Assembly (NCBI RefSeq): GCF_047301505.1
Contig: NZ_CP154840.1
Location: 1,302,001 to 1,366,000 of the forward strand
Direction of reading: 5' to 3'
DNA from: Lysinibacillus_B sp031181585
GTDB taxonomy: Bacteria > Bacillota > Bacilli > Bacillales_A > Planococcaceae
Length of the DNA: 64,000 nucleotides
Positions 48,042 to 57,382 of the stretch are shown one piece after another. Both the position numbers and the translations under genes were made by a program. How positions within the stretch are numbered: position 1 is the stretch's first letter; every line of letters starts with the position of its first letter. The notes under the pieces are model-generated. The model was not told where the DNA came from. It did not search any database and saw only the letters and a program-made list of their open reading frames with translations.

Positions 48042-48362
48042 ATGTCGCGAAAAAATAATACGTATTCAAATGAATTGAAGTTAGAAATTGTACAAGCCTA
48101 TTTAACGAGCAATGAAAGTATGCAAAAGATTGCGGATCGATATGAAATTCGCAATGTTTCACAAGTGAAGGCCTGGGTGAAAAAATTTAAAGAAGTTGAA
48201 TCAATTGAAGCCTTTAATCGCCTTCCATCTACGGGTTCTGGAGCGAAAGGTGTGAAGAATCCGTTAAAAGGAAAACGTACCCACTTTAAAACTGTAGAAG
48301 AAGAACGTGATTACTATAAGGCACAGGTAGAATACTTAAAAAAGCAGTATCCAAATCTGTAA
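48042..48362 (+). CDS. IS3-family OrfA (helix-turn-helix protein)
   Basis: 106 residues; SNELKLEIVQAYLTSNESMQKIADRYEIRNVSQVKAWVKKF is the HTH, followed by a leucine-rich dimerisation stretch (ERDYYKAQVEYLKKQY). TTAAAAAAG near 48,337 is a typical slippery site; the minus-one frame is open into OrfB, so an OrfAB fusion transposase is expected by programmed frameshifting. Confidence 0.88.
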   Translation: MSRKNNTYSNELKLEIVQAYLTSNESMQKIADRYEIRNVSQVKAWVKKFKEVESIEAFNRLPSTGSGAKGVKNPLKGKRTHFKTVEEERDYYKAQVEYLKKQYPNL

Positions 48363-48370
48363 ATGGAGGA

Positions 48371-49234
48371 ATGCCCACTTATCCAGACCGTTATCATATT
48401 ATCGAAGAAATGAAAGATCGGTATCCGATTACATGGCTCACTGAAATGGCGAAAGTTGAACGTTCAGGTTATTATAGATGGCTTAAAAATGGCAAGATAT
48501 CGTTACGTAAACGTGATGATATCCTTTTAAAGGAGCATATTTTAGCGATTCATCAAACGCATAAAATGTATGGTTATCCTCGTATGAAAATCGCTTTACG
48601 GGACAAAGGATTTCATGTGAATCATAAGAAGGTCTATCGATTAATGAGTGAGTTGGGTATTCAATCGATTATCCGTAAAAAGCATCGTATATGGGGAAAT
48701 CGACTATCACGTGTATTTGATAATGTGCTGGCGCGTAATTTTAAAGAGCGTGTAGAAAATGAGGTGCTCGTGACAGATATTACGTATTTACCGACGAAAA
48801 ATGGTTTTCTCTACCTATCAGCTGTACAAGATTTATATAACAACGAAATTGTCGCCTGGAAAATTAGTGAGCGTAACGATTTAGAATTAGTCATGGACAC
48901 ACTACAGGAATTGACGGCAAAAAGAAAGGTGTACCGAAGCATCATCCATTCGGATCAGGGCTTCCAATACACATCGATTAAGTATCATCAGACCGTAGGT
49001 CAACTTGGCATGATTGGCAGTCATTCTCGCAAAGGAAACTGCCATGATAACGCTTGTATCGAGTCGTTCTTCTCGCACTTTAAAAGCGAGTGTTTGTATC
49101 TTTTACACGATAATACGGAAGAAGCAGTGAGACAAGCCGTTGAACAATACATCTACTTTTATAACTTCCAACGCTTCCAAAAACGACTCAACCACCTGGC
49201 ACCGATAGAATATCGACACCAGATGGCTGCTTAG
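48371..49234 (+). CDS. IS3-family OrfB (DDE integrase-type transposase)
   Basis: 287 residues. HTH_21-type start (LLKEHILAIHQTHKMYGYPRMKIALRDKG), then the rve core: D in VLVTDITYLP, D in IIHSDQGFQYTS, E in CHDNACIESFFSHFKSE. Complete. Confidence 0.92.
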   Translation: MPTYPDRYHIIEEMKDRYPITWLTEMAKVERSGYYRWLKNGKISLRKRDDILLKEHILAIHQTHKMYGYPRMKIALRDKGFHVNHKKVYRLMSELGIQSIIRKKHRIWGNRLSRVFDNVLARNFKERVENEVLVTDITYLPTKNGFLYLSAVQDLYNNEIVAWKISERNDLELVMDTLQELTAKRKVYRSIIHSDQGFQYTSIKYHQTVGQLGMIGSHSRKGNCHDNACIESFFSHFKSECLYLLHDNTEEAVRQAVEQYIYFYNFQRFQKRLNHLAPIEYRHQMAA

Positions 49235-49567
49235 TCTTTTTTAAAGCTGTCTACTTGACAGGGGTAAGTCCAAAAAGAAGATCTTTTTTTTGTCCTAATT
49301 AAGTCACCACAACCAATCCTAAAAAGAGATCTTTCCTATTAAACCGATTTATGATAGAAATCGTCTATGCCCTAGTGAAAAATTAAAATATTGCGGAGAT
49401 TTTCCATTTACAATTGGAAACGGCAATCAATTCACTAATAGCCATAGAACTAACAGAATTTCTTGATTATGAAAATATGATCGAAAAACTGAAAGAGAAA
49501 TACTAGGACCAGGTACCACGAAAGAAAAATGTGTGAATTGGTCCCTAATACGAGGACAATATGAAGA

Positions 49568-49597
49568 AACGTTGCTACTAAGTCGGCAACGTTTTTT
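49568..49597 (+). terminator. Rho-independent terminator
   Basis: AACGTTGC / GCAACGTT arms and TTTTTT. Confidence 0.8.
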
Positions 49598-49932
49598 AAA
49601 ATTAAAAATAATAGGATGTTCTGCGCTTGGTACCTGAAACGACATCGAACTATTCGATTAATATATGTATTCCATAACGGAGCAAGACAATGTCGATCAA
49701 CTATTTCAAGATAAAGGTGTCAGGCACCACAAATGATATGAGGATAAACTTCATGCAGGATTAGTTTTTGCTGACGACGATGAGTATTTCTCTGATTACC
49801 CTGAATTGATGGATAAATATTAAAAGTTGACAGCAGAAATATAGAATTTTTAAAGATAACTACTGATCAAAAGGAAAAGAAGTTTAATTTCATAAAGTAT
49901 CAATACTCACAATAGTCATATAGCTAGTTGTA

Positions 49933-49970
49933 AAACACTTGATTGCCATTTCAGGCATCAAGTGTTTTTT
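49933..49970 (+). terminator. CACTTG...CAAGTG hairpin terminator
   Basis: AAACACTTGAT / ATCAAGTGTTT arms with inner GCC/GGC and TTTTTT. Same family as 33,450 and 40,962. Confidence 0.75.
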
Positions 49971-50086
49971 ATGAGTTATAGACAATGTAAAAAATGCTTA
50001 TGAAAATCATAACTCATGATGGTTGTACCATCAAGGTACTTGGTTTTAATACTTGCTTTGCGAAGGAAGTATGATAAATAGGGGAG

Positions 50087-50808
50087 ATGACAATTTATAT
50101 GCAGGAGGTAGTTTCGAAGGAAGAGCTTACCTATGAAGGTATGCGGAAGGTGCTGGGCGGCAATGGCCCAGGCGGACTGGCACCATATGCCATGGCCGCG
50201 TATGATTTCTTTGCAGGGGATATTAGAACTATACTGGACCCAGAAGCAACAGTAGTTAAAAAAGCAATGGCAATTAGGTTCACCTTCTTTAAGCCTGCGA
50301 AGCTATTGGATAAGGCAGGGGATGTTATAGGTGCTGCGAGGGATGCAGGTAAGGCTGTAGATAATGTTACGGATAATAGTGTTGTCTCGGTATCTAGACA
50401 ACCAGTTCAAATAATTCAAAACAGATATCTAAATGAGATTCAGCAAGGAAGAGCTTTGGATATGTTTTGGAGAATGGTCAAGTTAAGATTAGAGATCGAA
50501 TTAAAGAAGTTAACTTCATCATAGATATAAATGGTAAATTAAAGATTAAACGAGGACATTCTCATTTAGCGAAAAAAGCTGCTGGAAAATAAAAAGTTGA
50601 TGCTAATGGAAATGTTAGAAAAATAACAAATGAATCAGGACACTATACTCCAACAGCTGAGTAAGCCAAAAACTATGAGCAAATACTTAATAGTGCTGGA
50701 GTAAAGATGAAAAACGCGTGGTTAGAAATATACCAATTAGAACTAACGAGCAATGGCTATGTTGATTTAACTAAATTAAAGAAAATACAATCAACTAAAT
50801 GGAAATAA
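50087..50808 (+). pseudogene. 5'-truncated LXG fragment with a broken tip
   Basis: The first part is open from ATG 50,087 (MTIYMQEVVSKEELTYEGMRKVLGGNG...) through the pre-toxin block and a degenerate linker (DNVTDNSVVS). After a frameshift near 50,470 the tip continues GQVKIRDRIKEVNFIIDINGKLKIKRGHSHLAKKAAGK, a TAA, VDANGNVRKITNESGHYTPTAE, another TAA, and NYEQILNSAGVKMKNAWLEIYQLE. The R-G-H-S-x-L-A...S-G-H-Y-x-P-x-A-E pattern is known in polymorphic toxin tips by recall. Three lesions, inactive. Confidence 0.75.
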
Positions 50809-50821
50809 AGGAGGAGATATT

Positions 50822-51220
50822 TTGACTAAAGTTACTCAAATGAATGAAGAAATTTTTTCAACAAATTTATCTAAAGCAGTTGATAAGATAAAAGAGGCTA
50901 GGGAAATTTCAAGTGATATAGTTAAATTTGTTATAGAGCCTGTGGAGGAACATGGGAAACTATTAGATGGTAGCGATGAAATGATGAAACGTGTTGTATT
51001 ATCTAAAGAGAATATTGGTGATAAAAAACTACTATTAGAGGATGTGGTAGGAGTTGTAGGAGGACTTTTCCCAAAAGCTCCCATGTGGATTAATGTATCT
51101 TTTATGGAGATGGAAGGAGATATCGCCATATTCAAATTGGAAACTAGTTTACGTTTTAGAAAACCAACGTTATTAAGGAATGCTGAAACAGGTCATGCAC
51201 CTTTTAACGTCATTATATAA
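50822..51220 (+). CDS. Immunity protein for the 50.6-kb tip
   Basis: 132 residues from TTG 50,822 behind AAAGGAGGAG. Helical N-terminal half (EEIFSTNLSKAVDKIKEAREISSDIV) and beta-rich C-terminal half (PMWINVSFMEMEGDIAIFKLE). Intact although its toxin is broken. No family name. Confidence 0.68.
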   Translation: MTKVTQMNEEIFSTNLSKAVDKIKEAREISSDIVKFVIEPVEEHGKLLDGSDEMMKRVVLSKENIGDKKLLLEDVVGVVGGLFPKAPMWINVSFMEMEGDIAIFKLETSLRFRKPTLLRNAETGHAPFNVII

Positions 51221-51321
51221 AGGCTTGTAAAGATTTTTGTGTAATCTCTTTTACAGACTCATGGGGCTTCCCAGGACCGAGTAAGTCATCGATTTATTCA
51301 ATAGCACATCTAAATTTATGA

Positions 51322-51737
51322 GTTGAATTTGAAAATCCACGCGGTAGTAAAATAAAGTGGATTGAACAAAACCCTAAGAATATTCCAAATGTAATTGAAA
51401 GTGCAAGGAATAGTAGCAATGTTGGTAAAGCCATAGAGGGTAAAGTTGGAAATTATTTTTAATAAAGGGTGGAAGTAACAGGGTAGGTTTAAAATTACAT
51501 AATATCCCCATCTGTAAATCACCAGGAGATATTGATATTATGACGCAACATCAAATTATTGAGTTTAAGAAGTCAAAGTATGCTGTTAAAATGGATCAAA
51601 TTGATAAGTGTGTTAATCCAAGTAGCTCTCCATTCTTTAATTATGAGGGCAGAGAGAGTGTACTGTATGTCTCAAATCCACAAACAACTAAAATGATTCA
51701 AGAACTTAACAGCAAGGGTGTAGCAGTTGTAAATTAG
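51322..51737 (+). pseudogene. Orphan PD-(D/E)XK-type nuclease toxin tip, broken
   Basis: Pieces: EFENPRGSKIKWIEQNPKNIPNVIESARNSSNVGKAIEGKVGNYF, stops, then VGLKLHNIPICKSPGDIDIMTQHQIIEFKKSKYAVKMDQI...YVSNPQTTKMIQELNSKGVAVVN. GDIDIM...IIEFKKS is a textbook D-x(n)-E-x-K nuclease core. Stops and a frameshift near 51,460 split it, and no linker or LXG part precedes it. Confidence 0.7.
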
Positions 51738-51766
51738 CTTGAAGAGTTAGGGGGAGTACTGAAGTA

Positions 51767-52258
51767 ATGGGAATGTCATCTTTTTTATTATTTAAACGTG
51801 GAGAAAGTATTCCAGCAAATGATTTATTGAGGGATCTTAATAAAATATGTATAGAGGAGAATCTTTTCTTTGATAATGACGAAGAAACTTACGATAGAGA
51901 TGGGACACTAAAATACACCCGAGTTTATATAAGTGACATACCATTTAGGGAGAATTATTCAAGAACTATTTGTTTTAGCTTATATGATGAACCGTATGAA
52001 TATCAATTAGTGAGTTTTAAATGGGATGATACGAATAATGAATATTTTAAAGCAGTAGTATCTGACGATTTTGATGATAATGAAGATTTATTATTGCGAT
52101 TTTCACACGCTATACTTAAGATTTATCCGACAGCAAAAATATGGGTTGAGGAAGAATGGTTTTACACTCTAGAAGACCTAGATAAAATCACAAGCATGCC
52201 GTACCAGAGTGATTGGTGCCACAAAAATCCAAGAGGAAAAGATTTTAAAAAAGGGTAA
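51767..52258 (+). CDS. Immunity protein for the nuclease tip
   Basis: 163 residues, ATG 51,767 (or 51,773) behind GGGGGAG. Acidic (DNDEETYDRDGTLKYTRVYISDIPF, DDFDDNEDLLLRFSHAILKIYP), as expected of an inhibitor for a DNA-binding toxin. Followed by an array terminator. Family not recognised. Confidence 0.68.
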   Translation: MGMSSFLLFKRGESIPANDLLRDLNKICIEENLFFDNDEETYDRDGTLKYTRVYISDIPFRENYSRTICFSLYDEPYEYQLVSFKWDDTNNEYFKAVVSDDFDDNEDLLLRFSHAILKIYPTAKIWVEEEWFYTLEDLDKITSMPYQSDWCHKNPRGKDFKKG

Positions 52259-52384
52259 AGAAAAATAGTTTAAAAGCAAACTATAGATATGACTTGAGTT
52301 ATTCAAATGATGACGAACTATTACCTGATGATATTTTTTGATTGTTGGTAAGAAGAAGTAAAAGAAAGTCATTTGTAAATTAGA

Positions 52385-52415
52385 CCTTGATTGGCTAATG
52401 CCTTTTAAGGTTTTT
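52385..52415 (+). terminator. Array terminator 7
   Basis: CCTTGATTGGCTAATGCC...TTAAGG with TTTTTA. The following bases share GCTACCCAGT and TTTTTACGAATA with the region after terminator 45,189. Confidence 0.8.
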
Positions 52416-52639
52416 ATAGTTGGTGCTACCCAGTCGATATTAGTTGATTTTTTATACATAGAATATGAGTAACCCATGTAAGACCTATAAAAATATTTTT
52501 ACGAATAAGGATAGTGATGCTTATAAGGAATATTAAAGACGGAAGCATCCGGAGAATGGAAGATTATCAAAGTAATATTATAAATTCAATGACATAGGAG
52601 AGTTTACCTCATAAAGGAAGTTTTTGATTTGTTTCAGGT

Positions 52640-52855
52640 AAAGAAGCTAAGTTAAATAAGCAACTGGATGAACATGTTGATAAATTTATTAAATTATCGA
52701 TTACGAGTTCTTATCATCATGGTGATCCAAACAAGAATTTCTAATTTGAATGGGGTGTTCAACTTTTTGAAAAAGGAATGAAAGAGCGGCAGAAATATAC
52801 GGAAAATGATAAGAAATATATTAACGTTGCAACTGATGGGACACTTTCACACTAA
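52640..52855 (+). pseudogene. Orphan toxin-tip remnant
   Basis: Reads GKEAKLNKQLDEHVDKFIKLSITSSYHHGDPNKNF, stop, FEWGVQLFEKGMKERQKYTENDKKYINVATDGTLSH. One in-frame TAA; no linker or start. Likely the C-terminal end of a toxin, because a gene in the immunity position follows 18 bases later. Confidence 0.5.
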
Positions 52856-52873
52856 CTTAGAATAGGAGGTATT

Positions 52874-53152
52874 ATGTTTAAACTTAGCTTATTTGGAGAA
52901 TGTCAGGATAATGATATGGCATTGATAATATTAAACGATTGTATAAAAAAGATTGAAAGTAATATAACTTCATTCAATATGCGTTCAAGTGAACCTTATT
53001 GGAAAGTTGATGGATGGTTTAAGGTTACATGTGATATCGAAACATCAAATGTTCTTGATATGGAAGAGGCAGAAAAAATACTTGAAAAGATATCAAGTAA
53101 TTGGTTTTGGAATAAAGGGAAAGTTTCCGCTTGTTCAGATATCAATGATTAA
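52874..53152 (+). CDS. Immunity protein
   Basis: 92 residues, ATG 52,874 behind AATAGGAGG. Compact alpha/beta (FKLSLFGECQDNDMALIILNDCIKKIES, PYWKVDGWFKVTCDIE). Followed by an array terminator. Family not recognised. Confidence 0.65.
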   Translation: MFKLSLFGECQDNDMALIILNDCIKKIESNITSFNMRSSEPYWKVDGWFKVTCDIETSNVLDMEEAEKILEKISSNWFWNKGKVSACSDIND

Positions 53153-53232
53153 AGTACAGTTTTCTTTAATGAAAGTGTGAAGTTTTTTACTTGTTGGTTT
53201 GAAGACTTCGAATAAATAATTTGGATGATCGA

Positions 53233-53266
53233 CCTTGATTGGCTATATGCCTTTCAAGGTTTTTTC
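53233..53266 (+). terminator. Array terminator 8
   Basis: CCTTGATTGGCT...GCCTTTCAAGG and TTTTTT. Confidence 0.88.
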
Positions 53267-53437
53267 TTAACGCAAAGAAATTTATGGTTAAAAAGTAATC
53301 TACTATTTGACCCAAAATCTCATGGAAGTTGCACCATCGATACAGGTAAAGAAATACCAGATCAAGTGAAGGTGTCCTTCATCCAAACAAGGTGAAAGGA
53401 ACTGCCAAGAAAGTGTTATAAGTACGCAGAGGATGAT

Positions 53438-53644
53438 GTGAAGAAATTTAGTGATATCGAATTTTCATTCACTAGGGAACTGGGAGTAGAAAGAGGCAGA
53501 GCGTCTAGCTCTAAAACCTTGATTGACTTCCCGAACTATATAAAATTAAGGCAGTTTATATGGCTAAGAAAACTAAGTGATGATGTTCTAAATGAGATAC
53601 TCAAAATGTTAGGGAAAGAAAGTACAGTAAGGGAGGCATTTTAA
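53438..53644 (+). pseudogene. Toxin-tip remnant behind a trace of the second LXG type
   Basis: At 53,368-53,420 a stretch like GTCCTTCATCCAAACAAGG matches the second LXG type seen at 39.36 kb. The frame that follows (KKFSDIEFSFTRELGVERGRASSSKTLIDFPNYIKLRQFIWLRKLSDDVLNEILKML) has no clear start and is short. Probably a tip remnant. Confidence 0.4.
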
Positions 53645-53645
53645 A

Positions 53646-53894
53646 TTGATTCACAAAGGTATAGTAAAAAAGAAATTTTTAATGACTTTAAAAACCAAAA
53701 TGGAATTTCTTTTATGAGTCATGTAGAAGATACTTGTAATATTGGAGATTTTATGGCGGTTTCTGGTATTTTATCCCCTGAGGTAAATAAAATATTATAT
53801 TTTTATTTCTGAGTTATATCAAAATGATATTGAAGAGTTAGAGGCACAGTTTGCTAACAATCGAAAGGAAATTGAACAATTTATAAATACTTGA
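53646..53894 (+). pseudogene. Frameshifted immunity gene
   Basis: SQRYSKKEIFNDFKNQNGISFMSHVEDTCNIGDFMAVSGILSPEV in one frame and SELYQNDIEELEAQFANNRKEIEQFINT in another, with the break near 53,800 in a T-rich run. Preceded by GGGAGGC. Inactive. Confidence 0.5.
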
Positions 53895-54076
53895 TTATTA
53901 GGTGATTTCTTTTTACACGCATAGAGAGAATCAGTAGAAAATGAAAAGAGTATTAATCAATTCGGTGAAGTTCTAGTTTACTTTTGGCAATTGAGGATGA
54001 AGGAACTTCTTCCGAAAAAAATATTGTGGTAGAAATTAGTGAAAATATGGAATGTCAACACTAAACTGGACAAAAA

Positions 54077-54922
54077 TTATAGGAGCTGTTGCTTGAATTC
54101 CATAGGTGTTAAATAGCCCAGTGTTCCATGAATTCGAATGTTATTGAACCAATGAACATAATCACCAAGTTCAAGAGCGAGCTGTTCAAGGGAAGAGAAA
54201 TGGGCTCCGTTAGCGAATTCCGTTTTAAATACCTTAAACATCGCTTCGGCCACTGCATTGTCATAAGGGCAGCCTTTCATACTTAGTGACCGCTGGATTC
54301 CGAAGGCTCCAAGAGCTTCTGAAATTAGTTGATTATCAAACTCTTTCCCTCGATCTGTATGAAATAATTGAACGTCGTTCAAGTTTCCTTTAATGCCTGA
54401 TAAGGCCTGATAGACAAGCTCTGCGCTCTTACTTGCACCAGCGCTATGGCCAATGATTTCACGATTGAAAAGGTCAACAAATAAGCATACATAATGCCAT
54501 TTTGTTCCGACTCGGACGTACGTTAAATCACTCACAATAACAGCCAACGGCTCTTTTTGTTTAAATTGTCGTTGTAATTCATTTTTTACAGGGGCTTCAT
54601 TGCACATTGATTGATGAAGCTTGAATTGTGCGATTGTATAGTTCGAAACAAGCCCTTGTTCCTTCATGAGACGTCCAATTCGACGACGTGAAACCAGCAT
54701 TGGCTTCGGCAATTTAGCTAATTCCTTTTTGATTTTACGTGTACCATAATTGTTTCTGCTTTCTTTGAAAATACGGGCGATTTCTTTAGAAATTGCTATA
54801 TCTTCGGTCTTTTGTGCACGCTTATTGGATAGATCAGCGTGATAATAATACGTACTTTTTGGTAAGTGGAGGACGGCACACATTGCTGATACCGAATATT
54901 TGTGAGCATTATTACGAATCAC
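54077..54922 (-). CDS. IS3-family OrfB transposase, copy 1
   Basis: 281 residues, GTG start. HTH_21 part (CAVLHLPKSTYYYHADLSNKRAQ; NYGTRKIKKELAKL) and DDE core: D in VIVSDLTYVRVG, D in FHTDRGKEFDNQL, E in YDNAVAEAMFKVFKTEF. Complete and nearly identical to the other two copies, so recently active. Confidence 0.92.
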   Translation of the reverse strand: MIRNNAHKYSVSAMCAVLHLPKSTYYYHADLSNKRAQKTEDIAISKEIARIFKESRNNYGTRKIKKELAKLPKPMLVSRRRIGRLMKEQGLVSNYTIAQFKLHQSMCNEAPVKNELQRQFKQKEPLAVIVSDLTYVRVGTKWHYVCLFVDLFNREIIGHSAGASKSAELVYQALSGIKGNLNDVQLFHTDRGKEFDNQLISEALGAFGIQRSLSMKGCPYDNAVAEAMFKVFKTEFANGAHFSSLEQLALELGDYVHWFNNIRIHGTLGYLTPMEFKQQLL

Positions 54923-54924
54923 AT

Positions 54925-55206
54925 TTATTTTCGTCCCATAATCAGCGCTGCTTGCTTTAAAATATCGTTCTCCATTAGTAAACGTTGGTTTTCTTTGCGT
55001 AATCGAGCAAGTTCATTTTCTTCTTCTGTTCGATTATCTTTCGCTGTGAATGATCCTGTTTCCTTATGATTTTTAATCCAGCGATCTAACGCAGAAGGCG
55101 TAATATCATATTCTCGGGCAATGTCCGCACGAGACTTGCCGTTTTCATAAAGTTTCACTAATTGCAGTTTAAATTCGGGTGTAAATGTTCGACGCCCGCG
55201 TGTCAT
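54925..55206 (-). CDS. IS3-family OrfA, copy 1
   Basis: 93 residues: HTH_Tnp_1 (RRTFTPEFKLQLVKLYENGKSRADIAREYDITPSALDRWI) followed by a leucine-zipper-like ENELARLRKENQRLLMENDILKQAA. OrfB lies in the minus-one frame just after its stop, so an OrfAB fusion by frameshifting is likely. Reads MTRGRR where copies 2 and 3 read MTRQRR. Confidence 0.9.
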   Translation of the reverse strand: MTRGRRTFTPEFKLQLVKLYENGKSRADIAREYDITPSALDRWIKNHKETGSFTAKDNRTEEENELARLRKENQRLLMENDILKQAALIMGRK

Positions 55207-55284
55207 AATAGCACGCTCCCTTTAATTGATAGTCTAAGTTTACAAGCCCTTATATTATCTGTCCAACTTAGTGTAACCTATCCA

Positions 55285-55798
55285 ATATTACAGAAATAAG
55301 GACACAGAAGACTATTTAGTGAGGTGTAAAGAAAGCATAAAAATACCGCGAGAACTAAATTTGTTTGCAGAGGAGAACGACATAGAAATCATCGATATGA
55401 GCGGTGGGGAAATATGGCCCTCATCAAAATTGATTTTTGGATATGAGAAATATACGAAAGGAGAATTTGAAGTTATCTATAGCAGTACTTTGTTGATATC
55501 CAAACTTGCTCCATTAATTTATCTTCAGCATGAATTTGAAGTTGAAAATAAGGATACGAATAGTATGTCTTCAACTCTTGATGGCTATGATACCCAACCG
55601 TATACTAGAAAGCAACAAGCGCTTGACGAATTAATTAAAAATATATTTACCCAAAAAGGATATACAATATTATCCTATGGGGAATTAAATGAAGTTATCC
55701 CTGATTTATCATTCAAGCCGCAAGTTACGATTTTTGGTCCCCAGGTAACGGTTGAATATGCTTTGTTTTTTGATCTTTTAGATTTTTGCCCAGAATAA
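55285..55798 (+). pseudogene. Immunity gene with 5' end removed by IS copy 1
   Basis: Open from the IS junction (YYRNKDTEDYLVRCKESIKIPRELNLF...) to FGPQVTVEYALFFDLLDFCPE. The paralogue at 63.35 kb shows about 15 further N-terminal codons, missing here. A GTG at 55,319 could give a 159-residue product but has no ribosome binding site. GEIWPSSKLIF and STLLISKLAPLIYLQHEFEVEN are the conserved blocks of this pair. Confidence 0.65.
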
Positions 55799-55866
55799 GT
55801 AGAAAATATGGTTACCCCCAATGGCGGAGTGTAACCACTTAAATAATAATGGGAGTAATGTATGTA

Positions 55867-56310
55867 ATGAATAGAAAAATGAAACTAAAAGAGTTTTTGA
55901 CCAATGAAGAATATGAAGGTGTAATACAAAATGCAATTCAATATTCTGATATGTCACTTCCTGTATGGTACTTAGAAATTACAAATAAATGTCTATGTGA
56001 GTTATCAAACTTTGATTTGATTCGCTGTATTAGCCAAGATGTTTTTAAAGATTTAGCAGCGTTTGAAATTATTGAAAGGATTGATGAACAGAACACACCT
56101 TTCTATGCTGACATTGATTCAACGGAAATGATGGAAAGGTTGTCATCCATTAGTCCGGAGATACTCTCGGCACATAAGTGTAAATTAGATAGGATGATTG
56201 AAAATGTGGAAAGGAACAACTTCATAGATTTTGCAGATGTTTGCATGTCCGATGAAGAAAAGGAAATGTATAAAGGCTATGTAAATATAATAAAAAATAA
56301 AATTAAATAA
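55867..56310 (+). CDS. Immunity protein, possibly CdiI-like
   Basis: 147 residues from ATG 55,867, for which GGGAG lies at good spacing; two ATGs just upstream are less well placed. The core WYLEITNKCLCELSNFDLIRCISQDVFKDLAAFEIIERI resembles CdiI-type immunity proteins (K-C-L...L-S-D-x-D-L-x-R-x-I) by recall. No intact toxin precedes it. Confidence 0.55.
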   Translation: MNRKMKLKEFLTNEEYEGVIQNAIQYSDMSLPVWYLEITNKCLCELSNFDLIRCISQDVFKDLAAFEIIERIDEQNTPFYADIDSTEMMERLSSISPEILSAHKCKLDRMIENVERNNFIDFADVCMSDEEKEMYKGYVNIIKNKIK

Positions 56311-56394
56311 TATGATATAGAAAATGTAACAAGCAAGCAGGGAACGTGAAAAAACTAGATACAATCAAAAGTAGTGGGAGAGAAAGAGAGGTAG

Positions 56395-56748
56395 GTACTA
56401 TAATAATAATTTATGATATACATAATAAAGCTTATAAGGTTGAATTTGGCGATGTGGAAGGTATGGTCAAATACCAAGGAGTTTATCTCTCAAAACAGAT
56501 AAGCAAACTAAAATAATTATATAATGAAGCCTGGATTGGTTAAATGACTTTCAAGGTTTCTCTTTTTGTTATGGTCTACCTAATAACGATTTCTTTGTAG
56601 AGAAGATGAAAACTGTAGGTACTGTAAAGCCAAGTATCCCAGATGTAAAAGGCACTGAAACTACATGGATACAAGTAATAACTGATAAAAATGGTAGTTT
56701 AGTTACTACATATCTAGTTCCTGCACCAAAAAAATATTTTCATTTTTA
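56395..56748 (+). pseudogene. Debris of one immunity gene and one toxin tail
   Basis: Two fragments: IYDIHNKAYKVEFGDVEGMVKYQGVYLSKQISKLK (to 56,515) and, after a terminator, KMKTVGTVKPSIPDVKGTETTWIQVITDKNGSLVTTYLVPAP (56,597-56,748). The second looks like a toxin C-terminus and is followed by an intact immunity gene. Confidence 0.4.
56530..56560 (+). terminator. Array terminator 9 (degenerate)
   Basis: CCTGGATTGG...CTTTCAAGG with TTTCTCTTTTT; the stem has a mismatch compared with the other copies. Confidence 0.6.
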
Positions 56749-56838
56749 ATATATAAATTTTTAACGAGGGTTGTGGATTATGAATAAAACGAGAAGAATG
56801 AATAAACATGTAAATATAATCTATGAAAAGATTAGGGT

Positions 56839-57300
56839 GTGACAATCTTGTTCAATGATGAAATAAATGGTGAGTTTATGGAATTTAAAGATGTTAATGA
56901 AGGAAAATTTACATGGTGGAGCTATGTAAATATGAAATCAGATATAAAAACAGCACTTGGGTTTGCGAAATTTTTTTATCCTGATGTTTTGGAAGTCGAA
57001 GGCTGTTTTTTATTAAAAGATAAGTTTTCGGAAAAACATTTCGAAATGTGGAAGAAAGAATGTAAAGGAAATAAATTTAACATAGAAAAAATGATGAACT
57101 TATATCAAGTGAGAGATTTTTTTCATATTAATATTGAGGAAGATGAGAACTTCGAGGAGCAAATACAGGCTTTAGGAGAGGTTCTTAAAATATTTTGGTC
57201 ACTTAGCTTTAAGAACAGATTTCCAAAGCGGAAGATAATAGTAAGGGTGTTTGAGGAAGAGGACGGAGAATTGTTCATTACTGTATATGAAAATGAGTAA
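56839..57300 (+). CDS. Immunity protein
   Basis: 153 residues; GTG 56,839 is the longest start, with a weak AGGG site. Acidic with aromatic residues (GKFTWWSYVNMKSDIKTALGFAKFFYPDVLEVEG; RVFEEEDGELFITVYENE). The C-terminal 25 residues recur as a fragment at 62.1 kb. Followed 13 bases later by an array terminator. Family not recognised. Confidence 0.62.
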   Translation: MTILFNDEINGEFMEFKDVNEGKFTWWSYVNMKSDIKTALGFAKFFYPDVLEVEGCFLLKDKFSEKHFEMWKKECKGNKFNIEKMMNLYQVRDFFHINIEEDENFEEQIQALGEVLKIFWSLSFKNRFPKRKIIVRVFEEEDGELFITVYENE

Positions 57301-57312
57301 ATAATTTGATTA

Positions 57313-57346
57313 CCTTGACTGGCTATATACCTTTCAAGGTTTTTTG
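57313..57346 (+). terminator. Array terminator 10
   Basis: CCTTGACTGGCT...CCTTTCAAGG and TTTTTT. IS copy 2 inserted eight bases downstream. Confidence 0.88.
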
Positions 57347-57382
57347 TATTAATTGGAATGTCAACACTAAACTGGACAAAAA

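Larger units (their letters stand above)
47958..49272 (+). mobile_element. IS3-family insertion sequence, single copy
   Basis: About 1,315 bp. Ends TGATATTATCCCCTTTAAG at left and, inverted, TGGACTTACCCCTGTCAAG at right, then the shared AAGTAGACA. Two overlapping frames follow. No target duplication is evident, and the 3' half of the interrupted terminator is not found on the right, so flanking DNA has changed since insertion. Confidence 0.85.
49273..50019 (+). other. Toxin/immunity debris without an intact gene
   Basis: About 750 bases. Pieces that look like former coding DNA are PSEKLKYCGDFPFTIGNGNQFTNSHRTNRIS (49,370-49,462, toxin-tail-like) and YEDKLHAGLVFADDDEYFSDYPELMDKY (49,737-49,823, immunity-like). 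Two terminators (49,568 and 49,933) lie within. Confidence 0.5.
54048..55284 (-). mobile_element. IS3-family insertion sequence B, copy 1
   Basis: 1,237 bp with imperfect inverted ends TGGAATGTCAACACTAAACT and (inverted) TGGATAGGTTACACTAAGTT. The flanks ATA|IS|ATA give a 3-bp target duplication. It separates an unknown remnant on the left from the 5'-truncated immunity gene on the right. Confidence 0.9.
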
